The notes beneath the pieces were generated by a model. That model was given only the letters and a program-made list of their open reading frames with translations. It ran no database searches and had not been told where the DNA came from. The position numbers and the translations under genes are program-made. Positions 31,392 to 40,376 of a DNA stretch of 64,000 bases are shown here, in pieces (the stretch's first letter is position 1; the number at the start of each line of letters is the position of its first letter). The DNA comes from Sva-07 sp963828415 (lineage in GTDB: Bacteria > Actinomycetota > Acidimicrobiia > Acidimicrobiales > Ilumatobacteraceae), in NCBI GenBank assembly GCA_963828415.1, contig CAWHEI010000012.1, positions 124,001 to 188,000 of the forward strand, given 5' to 3'.

Positions 31392-32843
31392 GTGGATGGC
31401 ACGTCACCGCACGAGCGGCGCCGGACCGCGCTCGCAGTGTTCGCCGGGGCCAACGCTGTGGCAGCATGGGGCGGTGCGCTCGGCCTGATCTCCGGCGCTC
31501 TCAGCTTCGGCGACGACCTCGACGCCCGGCTCCCATTCGACAGCTTGGTGCTCGCAGGAATCGCACTCGGCCTGTTGGTCGCGGTGCCGCTGACGACGCT
31601 CACGGTTGCCGCCTGGGTCGGCGACCCTCGGACGGACACGCTGTCGACGGCAGTCGGCGCCATGCTGATCGGCTGGATCGGGATCCAGGTGGTCGTGCTC
31701 CACGCCTTCTCGTGGTTCCACCCGATCTACCTGGTCGTCGGTGTGGCCTTCGTGTTCATCGGCGGTCGACTCGGACGGCGGGCGAGCGGGTACCTCCTGA
31801 TGGCAGGGGGCTCGATCGCGTGTGCAGCCGGCGTGGGGCTGCTCCCCCAGCTGATCGAGAACTCGCCGTCGCTGTCGGCAGCCGCGGCAATTGTCTTCAC
31901 GGCCGGCGGAATCGTCCTCGTCGTGTTCGGTGCGCGTTGGACGTTGCACGACGCGCGGCGGGCGGTCAAGGTCGCCGGCGGGGTGGGGATCGTGCTGGGG
32001 CTCGCCGTCGTCACGTGGCTGATCGCCCCGGCGGTTGCCTCCACCAACGTGCCACCGACTCCGATCACAGCGACGCCGCCCGATCACGGACTCGACGCGG
32101 AGTCCGTCACGCTGACCACCGCCGACGGGGTTGATCTCGCTGCCTGGTACGTCGCTGGCGACACCGCCGCTGCAGTCGTGCTGCTCCACGGCGCCGGATC
32201 GACGAGGTCCGACGTACTGGACCAGGCCGTCGTGCTCGCGAGAAGCGGCTACGGGGTGCTGATGATCGATGCTCGCGGTCACGGCGACAGCAGCGGCGCG
32301 GCGATGGATTTCGGCTGGTACGGCGACCTCGACATCGCGGCGGGCACCGAGTTCTTGCTGACACGGTCGGACGTCGACCCTCGGCAGATTGCGTTGGTCG
32401 GAATGTCGATGGGCGGCGAGGAAGCCATCGGTGCGGCACCCGCGAACCCGGCCATCGCCGCCGTGGTGGCCGAGGGGGCGACCGGACGAACGTCGTCCGA
32501 CAAGGCCTGGCTGTCGGAGGAGTACGGCTGGCGCGGCGCCGTGCAGGAGCAGTTCGAGAAGGCGCAGTTCTGGGTGGTCGACTACCTCACCGAGTCGGCG
32601 CCGCCGGTCTCGCTGCGCTCCGCCGTCGCCGGCAGCCGCGACACACGGTTTCTCATGATCACCGCCGGCGAGGTCCCCGACGAGGCAGCCGCTGCGGAGT
32701 TCATCGTGTCGGGCGCTCCTGATCGGGTCGAGACGTGGAACGTCGACGGCGCTCGCCACACAGGTGGGCTCACCACCGACCCGTTGGAGTGGGAAGCTCG
32801 GGTCGTCGGATTTCTCGACGAGCAACTCGGGGTGTCCCGTTGA
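31392..32843 (+). CDS. Alpha/beta hydrolase with N-terminal membrane domain
   Basis: The first ~215 residues of this 483-residue protein form about six or seven membrane helices. The C-terminal alpha/beta hydrolase domain carries AAVVLLHGAGSTR (oxyanion loop), MIDARGHGDS, the nucleophile elbow VGMSMGGEEAIG (Ser) and an ending with the likely catalytic His in DGARHTGG. The fusion suggests a membrane-bound esterase or acyl-transfer enzyme; the substrate is unknown. The GTG at 31392 is used as start, with no better candidate. Its stop overlaps the TTG start of the next gene. Confidence 0.82.
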   Translation: MDGTSPHERRRTALAVFAGANAVAAWGGALGLISGALSFGDDLDARLPFDSLVLAGIALGLLVAVPLTTLTVAAWVGDPRTDTLSTAVGAMLIGWIGIQVVVLHAFSWFHPIYLVVGVAFVFIGGRLGRRASGYLLMAGGSIACAAGVGLLPQLIENSPSLSAAAAIVFTAGGIVLVVFGARWTLHDARRAVKVAGGVGIVLGLAVVTWLIAPAVASTNVPPTPITATPPDHGLDAESVTLTTADGVDLAAWYVAGDTAAAVVLLHGAGSTRSDVLDQAVVLARSGYGVLMIDARGHGDSSGAAMDFGWYGDLDIAAGTEFLLTRSDVDPRQIALVGMSMGGEEAIGAAPANPAIAAVVAEGATGRTSSDKAWLSEEYGWRGAVQEQFEKAQFWVVDYLTESAPPVSLRSAVAGSRDTRFLMITAGEVPDEAAAAEFIVSGAPDRVETWNVDGARHTGGLTTDPLEWEARVVGFLDEQLGVSR

Positions 32844-33712
32844 GCCGACGGGCCATCGCTGGAGCGGTCGTCGGAGCCGTCGCCGGTGGTGTCGCTGCGC
32901 ATCGTTGGTTCGCACGTGGACCGTCGAGTTTCCGAGCGGAGTTCGCGCGGTGTTCGGCGGGCCAACTCGCCGAGCCGATCGAGCAAGGTCTGGTCACGGA
33001 GGACGATCTGCGTTCACTTCCGTCACCGGTCGCCTCGTACCTCCGCGCAACCGGAGCAGTCGGGCAACCTCGCATCGCCAACTTCCACGCCACGATCCGC
33101 GGGCGGATCCGCAGCGGGCCAGGCCAGCGGTGGATGCCGTTCACCGGCGAGCAGGTCAACCGCTACGGACCCGAGCCCTCGCGGCTGTTCCACATCGTCG
33201 CATCGATGCGATGCATGCCGACCGACGTGTACCACGAGTTCGTCGGCGCCGAAGCCACCATGCGGGTGAGCGTGTTGTCGATGTTCCCGATCGTGAACGC
33301 CCACGGGCCCGAGATGAACCGGTCGGAGACCGTGACGATTCTCAACGACATGTGCGTGCTGGCGCCCGCTGCCCTCGTCGACGCCGTGATCGAGTGGGAG
33401 GCGATCGACGAGCAGACCGTGCGGGCAACGTTCACGCGACTCGACGAGACGGTCACCGCCACCTTGGTGTTCGGCGACGACGCACTCCTGGTCGACTTCA
33501 TCTCCGACGACCGTTTCCGTTCGTCGAGTGATGGAACGACGTTCGAACGCCAACGCTGGTCGACCCCGTTGAGCGAGTACCGATCGATGAATGGCCGGCT
33601 GGTCTGCACCCACGGCGAAGGACGGTGGCACCCCGAGCCCTCCGGAAGCGGCTTCGCCTACCTCGAGTTCGAACTCGACGACATCGACGTCAACGCCACC
33701 CCGACTCGCTGA
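32840..33712 (+). CDS. DUF6544-like (DUF6920) family protein
   Basis: The TTG at 32840 overlaps the hydrolase stop (TTGA), giving 290 residues. After an N-terminal membrane-anchor-like segment (AGAVVGAVAGGVAAHRWFA), the chain has LPSPVASYLRATGAVGQPRI, then GRIRSGPGQRWMPFTGEQVNRYG and RLFHIVASMRCMPTDVYHEFVGAEATM, the pattern of a family of unknown function found in actinobacteria and flavobacteria. Coupling to the hydrolase suggests a joint envelope function. There are no catalytic residues that I can identify. Confidence 0.75.
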   Translation: MSRRAIAGAVVGAVAGGVAAHRWFARGPSSFRAEFARCSAGQLAEPIEQGLVTEDDLRSLPSPVASYLRATGAVGQPRIANFHATIRGRIRSGPGQRWMPFTGEQVNRYGPEPSRLFHIVASMRCMPTDVYHEFVGAEATMRVSVLSMFPIVNAHGPEMNRSETVTILNDMCVLAPAALVDAVIEWEAIDEQTVRATFTRLDETVTATLVFGDDALLVDFISDDRFRSSSDGTTFERQRWSTPLSEYRSMNGRLVCTHGEGRWHPEPSGSGFAYLEFELDDIDVNATPTR

Positions 33713-33757
33713 TCCGGCCCGGCAACTCTGTGACACCCCCTCTCTATGGTTGTCGGT

Positions 33758-35053
33758 ATGGAGATCGCAGGGGTGGTCGAGCGGGTCGGAGCGATTGCTT
33801 CGGTGCGTGCGAACACCGCAGCGACGGCCGATCTGATCGAGTCCGGCCTCGTCGCGGTACGTGAGGTGCAGGCATGGTGTGACGCCCAACACGCCGGGCT
33901 GGTCTCACAGTTGGCGGGTGTCGATTCGTTTCCTGAGCAGCGGATCGCGAAGGCGTCGAAGAACTCGTTGGCGCAGGCGGCGAAGACCACCGAACGTTCC
34001 ACGACGTTGACGAAGACCCCGAAGTTGGCTGACGCGTTGGATGACGGTGCGATCACCGCCGATCATGTCGATGCGGTCACCCGAGCGTCGAAGAAACTCG
34101 ACGCTGCCAAACGACCGGAGTTGTTGAAACGAGCGAACGCTCTGGTCGAGGTCGCGAAGGCTGGCACGGTCGAGCAGTTCACCCGACGACTGGACCTGGA
34201 ATCCAAACGGTTGCAGGACGACGACGGCCTCGACCGCCTGGCCCGCCAGCGACGCAACGTACGAGCCCGTACCTGGGTCGATTCCGAAGGCATGTGGAAC
34301 CTGGCGGTCAAGTTCGACCCGGTCACCGGTGTCAAGATCGCGGCGCGGATCGACGCGATGGTCCAAGCCTTGTTCGGTGAAGCAGTGCCCGATGAGTGTC
34401 CGGATGATCCGATCGAGAAACAGCGCTACCTCGCCGCCCACGCTGTCGCCCGACTCCTGCTCGACGAAGCGCTCGGCAACGAACCCGCCAATGACACAGA
34501 TGTCGACACAGGTGCCGGCTCGGCCACCACCCCGCCACCGGCACGCCCGAGGCCGGGGCGGCCCGAGTTCGTCGTGGTCATCGACGCCGACGCTGAGAGT
34601 CAGGTGGGCCCGGTCGGTGAGTTCTCGATCCCTGTCGAGATCCCCACCCGCGTGCTCGCCACCCTCGCCGGTGACGCCGACATCCACGCCGTCGTCGTGC
34701 GCAACGGTGTCGTGCTGCACGCACCCGGCGAGTTGAACCTCGGGCGCACCACCCGGTTGGCGAACCGGGCGCAACGTCGCGCGTTGCGAGGCCTGTACCG
34801 GTGCTGTGCCATCCCCGGCTGCACGGTCGCCTACGACCGCTGCAAACTGCATCACGTCATCTGGTGGCGCAACCAGGGCCGCACCGATCTCGACAATCTG
34901 CTGCCGGTCTGCAGCATCCATCACACCAAAATCCACCACGACGGCTGGATCATCGAACTCGGACCCCACCGAGAACTCACCCTGCGGCTCCCCGACGGCA
35001 GGGTCCAGCACACGGGACCGCCGACACGCTCCGGGCGAAGTACCGCCGCCTGA
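33758..35053 (+). CDS. DUF222/HNH endonuclease (13E12-type) protein
   Basis: The 431-residue protein has the actinobacterial DUF222 helical domain (LVAVREVQAWCDAQHAGLVSQL, ITADHVDAVTRASKKL). A C-terminal HNH motif begins CAIPGCTVAYDRCKLHHVIWW and ends NLLPVCSIHHTKIHHDGW, with the zinc Cys pairs and catalytic His present. The domain order matches the 13E12 repeat family, which is often multi-copy in actinobacteria and has been suggested to be mobile. A proline-rich linker (TTPPPARPRPGRPE) joins the domains. A -10-like TATGGT at 33745-33750 would make the ATG at 33758 leaderless; ATG 33746 is the alternative. Confidence 0.87.
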   Translation: MEIAGVVERVGAIASVRANTAATADLIESGLVAVREVQAWCDAQHAGLVSQLAGVDSFPEQRIAKASKNSLAQAAKTTERSTTLTKTPKLADALDDGAITADHVDAVTRASKKLDAAKRPELLKRANALVEVAKAGTVEQFTRRLDLESKRLQDDDGLDRLARQRRNVRARTWVDSEGMWNLAVKFDPVTGVKIAARIDAMVQALFGEAVPDECPDDPIEKQRYLAAHAVARLLLDEALGNEPANDTDVDTGAGSATTPPPARPRPGRPEFVVVIDADAESQVGPVGEFSIPVEIPTRVLATLAGDADIHAVVVRNGVVLHAPGELNLGRTTRLANRAQRRALRGLYRCCAIPGCTVAYDRCKLHHVIWWRNQGRTDLDNLLPVCSIHHTKIHHDGWIIELGPHRELTLRLPDGRVQHTGPPTRSGRSTAA

Positions 35054-35107
35054 CCCACACCGGGCCAGGCCGGGCACCGAAATCGACGGAGAATCCGCAA
35101 CCGACGC

Positions 35108-35503
35108 TCAGCGCTGGGCGTCCAGTGCTGCGACGTCACGGGCCGGCGCGGTCAGACGGTAGGACGCGTCGAGCAACTCCGCGATCTCGGCCCAGTCGGT
35201 GGCGTCGTCGAGATCGATCCCGATCCACCCCGACGGCCCCAGGTAGGCCGGCACGTACGTACGGTCGTCCTCGACGAGCGCTCGACGATCACTTTCGTCG
35301 GGTTGCACCACGATCGAGTGCGGGTGCTGAATCCACTCACCGTCGACCTTCAGCGAACCCCCGTAGTAGGCGAACACCTTCTTGGTGAAGAACGCCGGCC
35401 GACCGTGTGACACCTTCTCGTCGGCGTTGGGCAGCGGGGCAGCCAAACGCCGAACTCGTTCGAGGAACGGGTCGTCGTCATCGAACATCACAGGATGGGC
35501 CAC
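35108..35503 (-). CDS. MmcQ/YjbR family DNA-binding-fold protein
   Basis: The 131-residue protein reads MFDDDDPFLERVRRLAAPLPNADEKVSHGRPAFF in landmarks MFDDDDPFL and EKVSHGRPAFF, then KVFAYYGGSLK, PSGWIGIDLDDATDWAEIAELLDASY. This is the MmcQ/YjbR fold. The GTG at 35503 is preferred because family members begin with AHPVMFDD; the frame to 35554 adds nothing conserved. It is convergent with the HNH gene and divergent from the K+ channel. The cellular role of the family is unsettled. Confidence 0.83.
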   Translation of the reverse strand: MAHPVMFDDDDPFLERVRRLAAPLPNADEKVSHGRPAFFTKKVFAYYGGSLKVDGEWIQHPHSIVVQPDESDRRALVEDDRTYVPAYLGPSGWIGIDLDDATDWAEIAELLDASYRLTAPARDVAALDAQR

Positions 35504-35583
35504 GCCGGAATCGTAGGCGCGGAGTTCGCCGACGCCGGGCGAGGGTCGTTGCACCGAGCGCTTCTGACGGCGATCATGACGGC

Positions 35584-36057
35584 ATGACGAGCGCCAACCA
35601 ACAGTCCAAGATCACCCGGGCCTTCGTCCGCTTCCAGAACAACCCGTCGTCGGTGCGTTACGCCTCGGCCGCGATCATTTCGACCACCACAATTCTCGTC
35701 GTCGTCGGCGCCATCGTCATGCGCGTGTTGGACGGCAAGCAGTACAACACGTTCGGCGAATCGCTGTGGTTCACCCTCCAGACGGTCACCACCGTCGGCT
35801 ACGGCGACAACACGCCCACGTCGGTCGTCGGTCGGGCTGTCGCATCGGTCGTGATGTTGGTGTCGATCGGCCTGATCAGCGTGATCACGGCCGCCGTCAC
35901 GTCGATGTTCATTCGATCCGTCAGTCGTGACGAGCAGGAGAACGACCGTCGGGTGTTGGCCGAGGCGCTCGCTCGAATCGAGGCGAAGCTCGCCGAGGCC
36001 CACGAGCGCTTGGAGCGCATCGAACACGCACCGTCCGCAGGCGGCGACGACGCCTGA
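35584..36057 (+). CDS. Two-helix potassium channel
   Basis: The 157-residue protein has two membrane helices (SAAIISTTTILVVVGAIVM and VVGRAVASVVMLVSIGLISVITAAVTSM) around a pore loop ending in the selectivity filter TVGYGD, a minimal Kir/KcsA-like channel. The C-terminal part is a charged coiled coil (NDRRVLAEALARIEAKLAEAHERLERIEH) that could hold the tetramer together. There is no RCK domain, so gating would depend on the coil or voltage-independent factors. It starts 80 bases from the divergent YjbR gene. Confidence 0.9.
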   Translation: MTSANQQSKITRAFVRFQNNPSSVRYASAAIISTTTILVVVGAIVMRVLDGKQYNTFGESLWFTLQTVTTVGYGDNTPTSVVGRAVASVVMLVSIGLISVITAAVTSMFIRSVSRDEQENDRRVLAEALARIEAKLAEAHERLERIEHAPSAGGDDA

Positions 36058-36089
36058 GTCCACGTCGCTGTCTGCTCGCCGCCCGCCCG

Positions 36090-37022
36090 TCAGCGGTTCA
36101 GTGCCGGTTCCGGGAGTCGCTCGACCAGGACCTCCGAGGCTGCGGGTACGTCGACGCCGTCGAGCCAGGCGAGCAACATTGCGTTCACGGTCTCGGGCGC
36201 CTCCTGCTGCACCCAGTGCGAGACGCCTGGCAGGAATCGCATCGTGAGGTCACTGACGTACTGATCCGTTCCGTTGGTCGTTTCCTTCGACAACGCCACG
36301 TCGTCCAGGCCCCAGACGAGCAGCGTGGGCGTCTCGATCGTCGCGAGATCCTCCGACGCTGACGCCCGAGCGCCACGAAATGCTGCCCGGTAGTAGTTGA
36401 TCATCGAGCGCATGGCGCCGGGGCGCAACGCCGCCTGCCGGTACACGTCGACGACCTCGTCGGGAAATCTCGTGGGATCGACTGCGGACTTGGTGAACGC
36501 ATCACCGACCGCCTTGGCACGTCGGGCGCACAACAGCTTCTCGGGCAACCACGGAATCTGGAAGAAGAAGATGTACCAGGACTTGAGCAGCTGGCGAATG
36601 CTGCGCAACTCGCGCTGCATGCACGCCGGGTGCGGCACGTTCATGACCACCAGGCGCTCCAACGGGCGAACGCGGCGAATCGCGAACATCCACGCCTGGG
36701 CCGCCCCCCAGTCGTGCCCGATCAGTGTGACGTCGGTCCGACCCGAGACGTCGATCAACCCACCGATATCGGCGAGCAGACGATCCATCGAATAGTCCGA
36801 CACCTTCGGAGGCTTCGACGACTCGCCATAGCCCCGCAGGTTCGGCGCCCAGACTTCGTAGCCCGCATCGGCGAGCGCCGGGATCTGGTACCGCCACGAG
36901 AAGGCCGATTCCGGGAATCCGTGCAGGAGCAGCGCCAGGCCACGCTCACCTCCGTCGTTCGTGACCGAGACCTGCAGATCGACGTCGTTCACGGAGATGG
37001 TTCGGTAGGTCAACGGGTCCAT
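36090..37022 (-). CDS. Alpha/beta hydrolase, epoxide-hydrolase-like
   Basis: This 310-residue enzyme has the epoxide hydrolase / haloalkane dehalogenase landmarks HGFPESAFSWRYQ (oxyanion loop) and APNLRGYGESSKP. The nucleophile elbow LIGHDWGAAQAW makes Asp the nucleophile in place of Ser. An acid residue follows in WGLDDVAL, and His in PGVSHWVQQEAP completes the triad. The start ATG at 37022 has a weak ribosome site; the upstream frame to 37103 adds non-conserved sequence. It is divergent from a thioredoxin gene. Substrate unknown. Confidence 0.88.
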   Translation of the reverse strand: MDPLTYRTISVNDVDLQVSVTNDGGERGLALLLHGFPESAFSWRYQIPALADAGYEVWAPNLRGYGESSKPPKVSDYSMDRLLADIGGLIDVSGRTDVTLIGHDWGAAQAWMFAIRRVRPLERLVVMNVPHPACMQRELRSIRQLLKSWYIFFFQIPWLPEKLLCARRAKAVGDAFTKSAVDPTRFPDEVVDVYRQAALRPGAMRSMINYYRAAFRGARASASEDLATIETPTLLVWGLDDVALSKETTNGTDQYVSDLTMRFLPGVSHWVQQEAPETVNAMLLAWLDGVDVPAASEVLVERLPEPALNR

Positions 37023-37123
37023 CGGCACATGGTGCCATCCCGACCGACCGCCGGAATACGTGGGCGAACCGGCCGGTTGCACGACGAGTACAGATACCCC
37101 CACCAGTATTGGAGCAAGGACTC

Positions 37124-37498
37124 ATGGCCGCCATCGAACTGACCATCGACAACTTCGAAGAGACGATCAACGACAACGACACCGTGTTCGTCGACTTCTG
37201 GGCCGAGTGGTGCGGTCCGTGCCGCCAGTTCGGACCGGTCTTCGAGGCTGCCGCCGAACAACACACCGACATCGTGTTCGGAAAGGTCGACGCCGACACG
37301 CAACAGGAACTCGCCGGCCACTTCAACGTCCGGTCGATTCCCACGCTGATGGCGATCCGCGACAACGTGGTGCTGTTCTCACAACCAGGCGCGCTCCCCG
37401 CCCACACGCTCGACGAACTGATCGGCCAGATCAAGGAGATCGACATGGACGAAGTACGCCGACAGATCGCCGAGCAGCAGGACTCAGCAGCCGACTGA
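37124..37498 (+). CDS. Thioredoxin
   Basis: The 124-residue protein has the active site FWAEWCGPCRQFGP with Cys30 and Cys33, and the cis-proline loop VRSIPTLM. It reduces protein disulfides. The ATG at 37124 follows a strong GGAGCAAGGA ribosome site; the frame upstream from 37109 adds five unlikely residues. The C-terminal helix is extended by about 15 residues compared with E. coli thioredoxin. It is a single gene, with no reductase next to it. A 16-base element with ATAC/GTAT arms stands at 37094-37109 in the promoter region. Confidence 0.93.
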   Translation: MAAIELTIDNFEETINDNDTVFVDFWAEWCGPCRQFGPVFEAAAEQHTDIVFGKVDADTQQELAGHFNVRSIPTLMAIRDNVVLFSQPGALPAHTLDELIGQIKEIDMDEVRRQIAEQQDSAAD

Positions 37499-37572
37499 AC
37501 CGGAACCGGCCGGCGTCAGCTGGTGGGACCTCCTTCACGGTCGGACCCGCGCCGCCACGCTACGTTCGGACC

Positions 37573-38025
37573 ATGAGCACATCGGCACCGATCGACACCT
37601 GTATCGCCAACTGGCACCGCCACATGCGCGGGGAACTCCCCGGCGGTCTCGATGCCATCCTGCACGAGGACTGCACGTTCCTGTCGCCGATCGTGTTCAC
37701 CCCGCAGCAGGGCCGCGACATCACCAAGCTCTACCTGACAGCTGCAGGCAACACGCTCGGCGGCAGCGACGGCGACGTGACCGAGGCGATGAAGGCCGGT
37801 TCCTCCGATCGCGGATTCCGGTATGTCAAGGAGGTGCTCCAGGGCCACCACGCCGTGTTGGAGTTCGAAACGACCGTCGAGGGGAAGTACGCCAACGGCG
37901 TCGACATCATCACCTGCGACGACGACGGGATGATCACCGAGTTCAAGGTGATGATGCGGCCGCTGCAGGCGATCAATGCGGTCCACGCACAGATGAAGGC
38001 GATGCTGGAACAGCTTGCCGACTGA
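37573..38025 (+). CDS. SnoaL/NTF2-like domain protein
   Basis: The 150-residue protein has the cone-shaped alpha+beta barrel pattern of the SnoaL/NTF2-like superfamily: IANWHRHMRGELPGGLDAILHEDCTFLSPIV, then VLEFETTVEGKYANGVDIITCDDDGMITEFKVMMRPLQAI, seen in landmarks GLDAILHEDCTF and GVDIITCDDDGMITEF. Members bind or isomerise small hydrophobic molecules such as steroids and polyketides. The start ATG at 37573 has only a weak ribosome site. It converges on a P450 gene 18 bases away. The two are on opposite strands, so no operon link is implied. Confidence 0.82.
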   Translation: MSTSAPIDTCIANWHRHMRGELPGGLDAILHEDCTFLSPIVFTPQQGRDITKLYLTAAGNTLGGSDGDVTEAMKAGSSDRGFRYVKEVLQGHHAVLEFETTVEGKYANGVDIITCDDDGMITEFKVMMRPLQAINAVHAQMKAMLEQLAD

Positions 38026-38043
38026 ACCGACCGGCGGCGAGGA

Positions 38044-39309
38044 TCAGTCGGTCGAACGAGCGGTCGGCGTGAAGCTGACCGGCAACCGCTTGATGCCACC
38101 GACGAGCGGCAGGCCGACGGTGTCGAGTGGCACGGCCGGGCCGGTCACCTCGAGGTCGGGCAAACGCTTGAAGAGCTCGCGGAAGACCACGGCCACTTCA
38201 CGGCGCGCCAGGTTGGCACCGAGACAGAAGTGGGGACCCGGGCCACCGAAGCCCACGTGTGGGTTCGGTGAGCGTCGAACGTCGAAGCGCTCGGGATCGC
38301 TGAACACACGCGGGTCACGGTTGGCGGCGCCGTAGAACATCACGAACTTGTCGCCCTCGTGGAACTGCTCGCCGGCAAGGCTGACATCGCCGGTGGCGGT
38401 GCGACGCATGAATGTGACCGGCGAGGCAACACGCACGATCTCTTCGACGGCGCCCTGGGTGACGCCCTCGACGTCGGCCTGCCAGAGCGCGCGCTGGTCG
38501 GGATTCTTCGACAGCAGGCTCACGCCGTGGCTGATCGCCGTGCGCGTCGTGTCGTTGCCGGCGACGGCGAGCAGCACGAACAGCGACGTGATCTCCGCCG
38601 GCGTGAGCAGGTCTTCGGGAAGCTGGTTGTGGATCAGCTTCGACGTGAGGTCGTCGGTCGGATTCGATCGACGCTCCTCGATCAACTCGCCCATCAGCGC
38701 GGCCAGCGACATCCCGGCGTTCAGGAACGCCTCGATGCCACCGTCCTCGCCGACGAACTCGGGGTCGCCGCCGCTGAGAATGACGTTGGTGGCGTCGAGG
38801 ACCGTCTTGAACTCACTGCGGGGGATGCCCATCATGTCGCAGATGATCAGCAACGGGAACGGCTGCGACAGCACCTCGACCAGATCGACCTCGCCGCGCT
38901 CGCAGAACCCGTCGATCACCTCGGTGCAGATCGCCTCGACCGAGGTGAACACCTTCTGCAACTCGGTCGGGGTGAAGCTGTAGGCGACGATGCGTCGCTG
39001 GTGCGCATGGCGCGGATTGTCCATGTTGATGAAGCCACCGAAGAATTCGAGCATCTCCATCGGCAGGTCGAACACCGAGGTGGCACCCTTGCCGGAGCAG
39101 AACTGGTCGGGATGCTTGCTGACCTGGACGACCTCGTCGAAGCGGGGCAGCGCGTAGATCGTCTCGGTCGTGTCGCCGTCGAGGGTGTTGGGCACCTCGA
39201 TGGGGAGCACGGCACCGAGTTCACGGATGTCGGCGAATTCGGTCATCCGATCCTCCAGCGTCTGGGTCCAGAAGCTGGGCTCGATGAGGCGGGATGCGCT
39301 GGTGTTCAT
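38044..39309 (-). CDS. Cytochrome P450
   Basis: The 421-residue soluble P450 has the I-helix oxygen-activation motif VAGNDTTR, the K-helix ExxR in EEIVR and the heme-binding loop FGGPGPHFCLGANLAR with Cys as the axial ligand. FINMDNPRHAHQRRIVAYSFTP and the length resemble actinobacterial CYP125/CYP142-type steroid or fatty-acid hydroxylases, though subfamily cannot be fixed by eye. No ferredoxin or reductase is adjacent, so electron partners must come from elsewhere. The ATG at 39309 is the only plausible start. The SnoaL-like gene is convergent. Confidence 0.92.
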   Translation of the reverse strand: MNTSASRLIEPSFWTQTLEDRMTEFADIRELGAVLPIEVPNTLDGDTTETIYALPRFDEVVQVSKHPDQFCSGKGATSVFDLPMEMLEFFGGFINMDNPRHAHQRRIVAYSFTPTELQKVFTSVEAICTEVIDGFCERGEVDLVEVLSQPFPLLIICDMMGIPRSEFKTVLDATNVILSGGDPEFVGEDGGIEAFLNAGMSLAALMGELIEERRSNPTDDLTSKLIHNQLPEDLLTPAEITSLFVLLAVAGNDTTRTAISHGVSLLSKNPDQRALWQADVEGVTQGAVEEIVRVASPVTFMRRTATGDVSLAGEQFHEGDKFVMFYGAANRDPRVFSDPERFDVRRSPNPHVGFGGPGPHFCLGANLARREVAVVFRELFKRLPDLEVTGPAVPLDTVGLPLVGGIKRLPVSFTPTARSTD

Positions 39310-39404
39310 GGATCTCCTGAGACGTCCGAGCGGTGGGGGTGCCGCCGACCTCGTACGCTAGCGATCGAGCTCGCGTGGGCACCAGTCGCCGGGATCCAGG
39401 AGGG

Positions 39405-39926
39405 TCAGGCCGACCGAAGCGCTCGAACGAGTTCAGGTTTGCTCATCGAGCTGCGACCCTCGATCTCGAGTTCCTGCGCACGCTCGTACAGCTCCGGCTT
39501 CGTCCAGTCATCGAGCGATGCGGGTCGTCCGTCGCCGTCCGGGTCGATCGCCCACGCGGCATCGTCGAGCAGGGCGGTCGTCGCGGACTGAGCGGCCGCT
39601 CCTGTGCGCTTCGTCTGCGCTCGAGCCTGCCCGATCGTTTCCTTGCTGGTTCGGCGCGCCGTCGACGACGTGCGCTCGACGGCCGACCGTGCTTGACCGA
39701 TGCTCGTCGACCACGCGGCGTTCGCCGTCGTCGTCAACTGATCCAGCTGGCGGCCGACGTCGGTGGCGACGTCGGTGGCGGTGCTGTTCACTCGATGGAC
39801 AGCCGCTCGAGTCACCCCGATTGCCTTGGCAGGAATTGCCGGGAGGTCGGCTTCGAGGCGGTCGAGGCGTCGCGTCAGCTCGTCGAGTCGACGGGTGATC
39901 TCAGAATTGATGTCGAGGCTGGTCAT
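39405..39926 (-). CDS. Coiled-coil protein with C-terminal SAP/Rho_N-like motif
   Basis: The 173-residue protein begins with a heptad-rich coil (ITRRLDELTRRLDRLEADL), continues with alanine-, serine- and threonine-rich basic sequence, and ends in LDDWTKPELYERAQELEIEGR followed by SSMSKPELVRALR. The ending has the helix-extended loop-helix shape of SAP or Rho_N modules, which bind nucleic acid. It could be a nucleoid-associated or stress protein. The next gene in the same direction upstream encodes another small protein with an alanine-rich tail, 42 bases away. Confidence 0.7.
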   Translation of the reverse strand: MTSLDINSEITRRLDELTRRLDRLEADLPAIPAKAIGVTRAAVHRVNSTATDVATDVGRQLDQLTTTANAAWSTSIGQARSAVERTSSTARRTSKETIGQARAQTKRTGAAAQSATTALLDDAAWAIDPDGDGRPASLDDWTKPELYERAQELEIEGRSSMSKPELVRALRSA

Positions 39927-39968
39927 GGTCCCAGCCTCCCCATCCGTTGCAGCGTCGAAACCGATCGA

Positions 39969-40307
39969 TCATGCCGCGCTGGCTTCGGCTGCATGACGGG
40001 TCCGATGCTCGACGTCGGCCGACGAACGGCGACGCCGTGCGAACCAGACAACGGCAACGATCGCGCCGACGACGATTCCGCCGATCAGCAGCGGACGCCG
40101 CACGAGCGAGCGGCTCCCACCGACGACCCGATCGACGACATCGTCCGACCACTCGATGTTGGTTGGCCATTCGAGGTTGGAGGGCCATTCGAGGTTGGAG
40201 GCAAGCCGGGACGGCGTGACGCCCGACGGGAACTCGTTTGCCAGACGCCCTCCGACGTCTCGAAGTGCGTCGATCGCGTCGCTGGCGGTTTCGGTGACAG
40301 TGGACAT
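39969..40307 (-). CDS. Single-helix membrane protein with NLEWP repeats
   Basis: From the ATG at 40307, with an AGGAGG ribosome site, the 112-residue protein reads STVTETASDAIDALRDVGGRL, then three copies of a six-residue unit (SNLEWP, SNLEWP, TNIEW). One membrane helix follows (PLLIGGIVVGAIVAVVWFA) with a basic stop-transfer RRRR, then an alanine-rich tail. The repeats come from an 18-base DNA repeat at about 40151-40200. I recognise no family. It may form a unit with the coiled-coil gene below. Confidence 0.7.
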   Translation of the reverse strand: MSTVTETASDAIDALRDVGGRLANEFPSGVTPSRLASNLEWPSNLEWPTNIEWSDDVVDRVVGGSRSLVRRPLLIGGIVVGAIVAVVWFARRRRSSADVEHRTRHAAEASAA

Positions 40308-40376
40308 GGTGACCTCCTGGTCGAGATGTTCTGCCGCAGTGCTTCCCAACGGGAGCAGAACGAAACCCGCTGCAAC

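Noticed and set aside
37094..37109. ATAC...GTAT element upstream of the thioredoxin gene, possibly a CsoR-like copper site
   Set aside because: Only 4-bp arms and no GGGG half on the right; too weak to call an operator.
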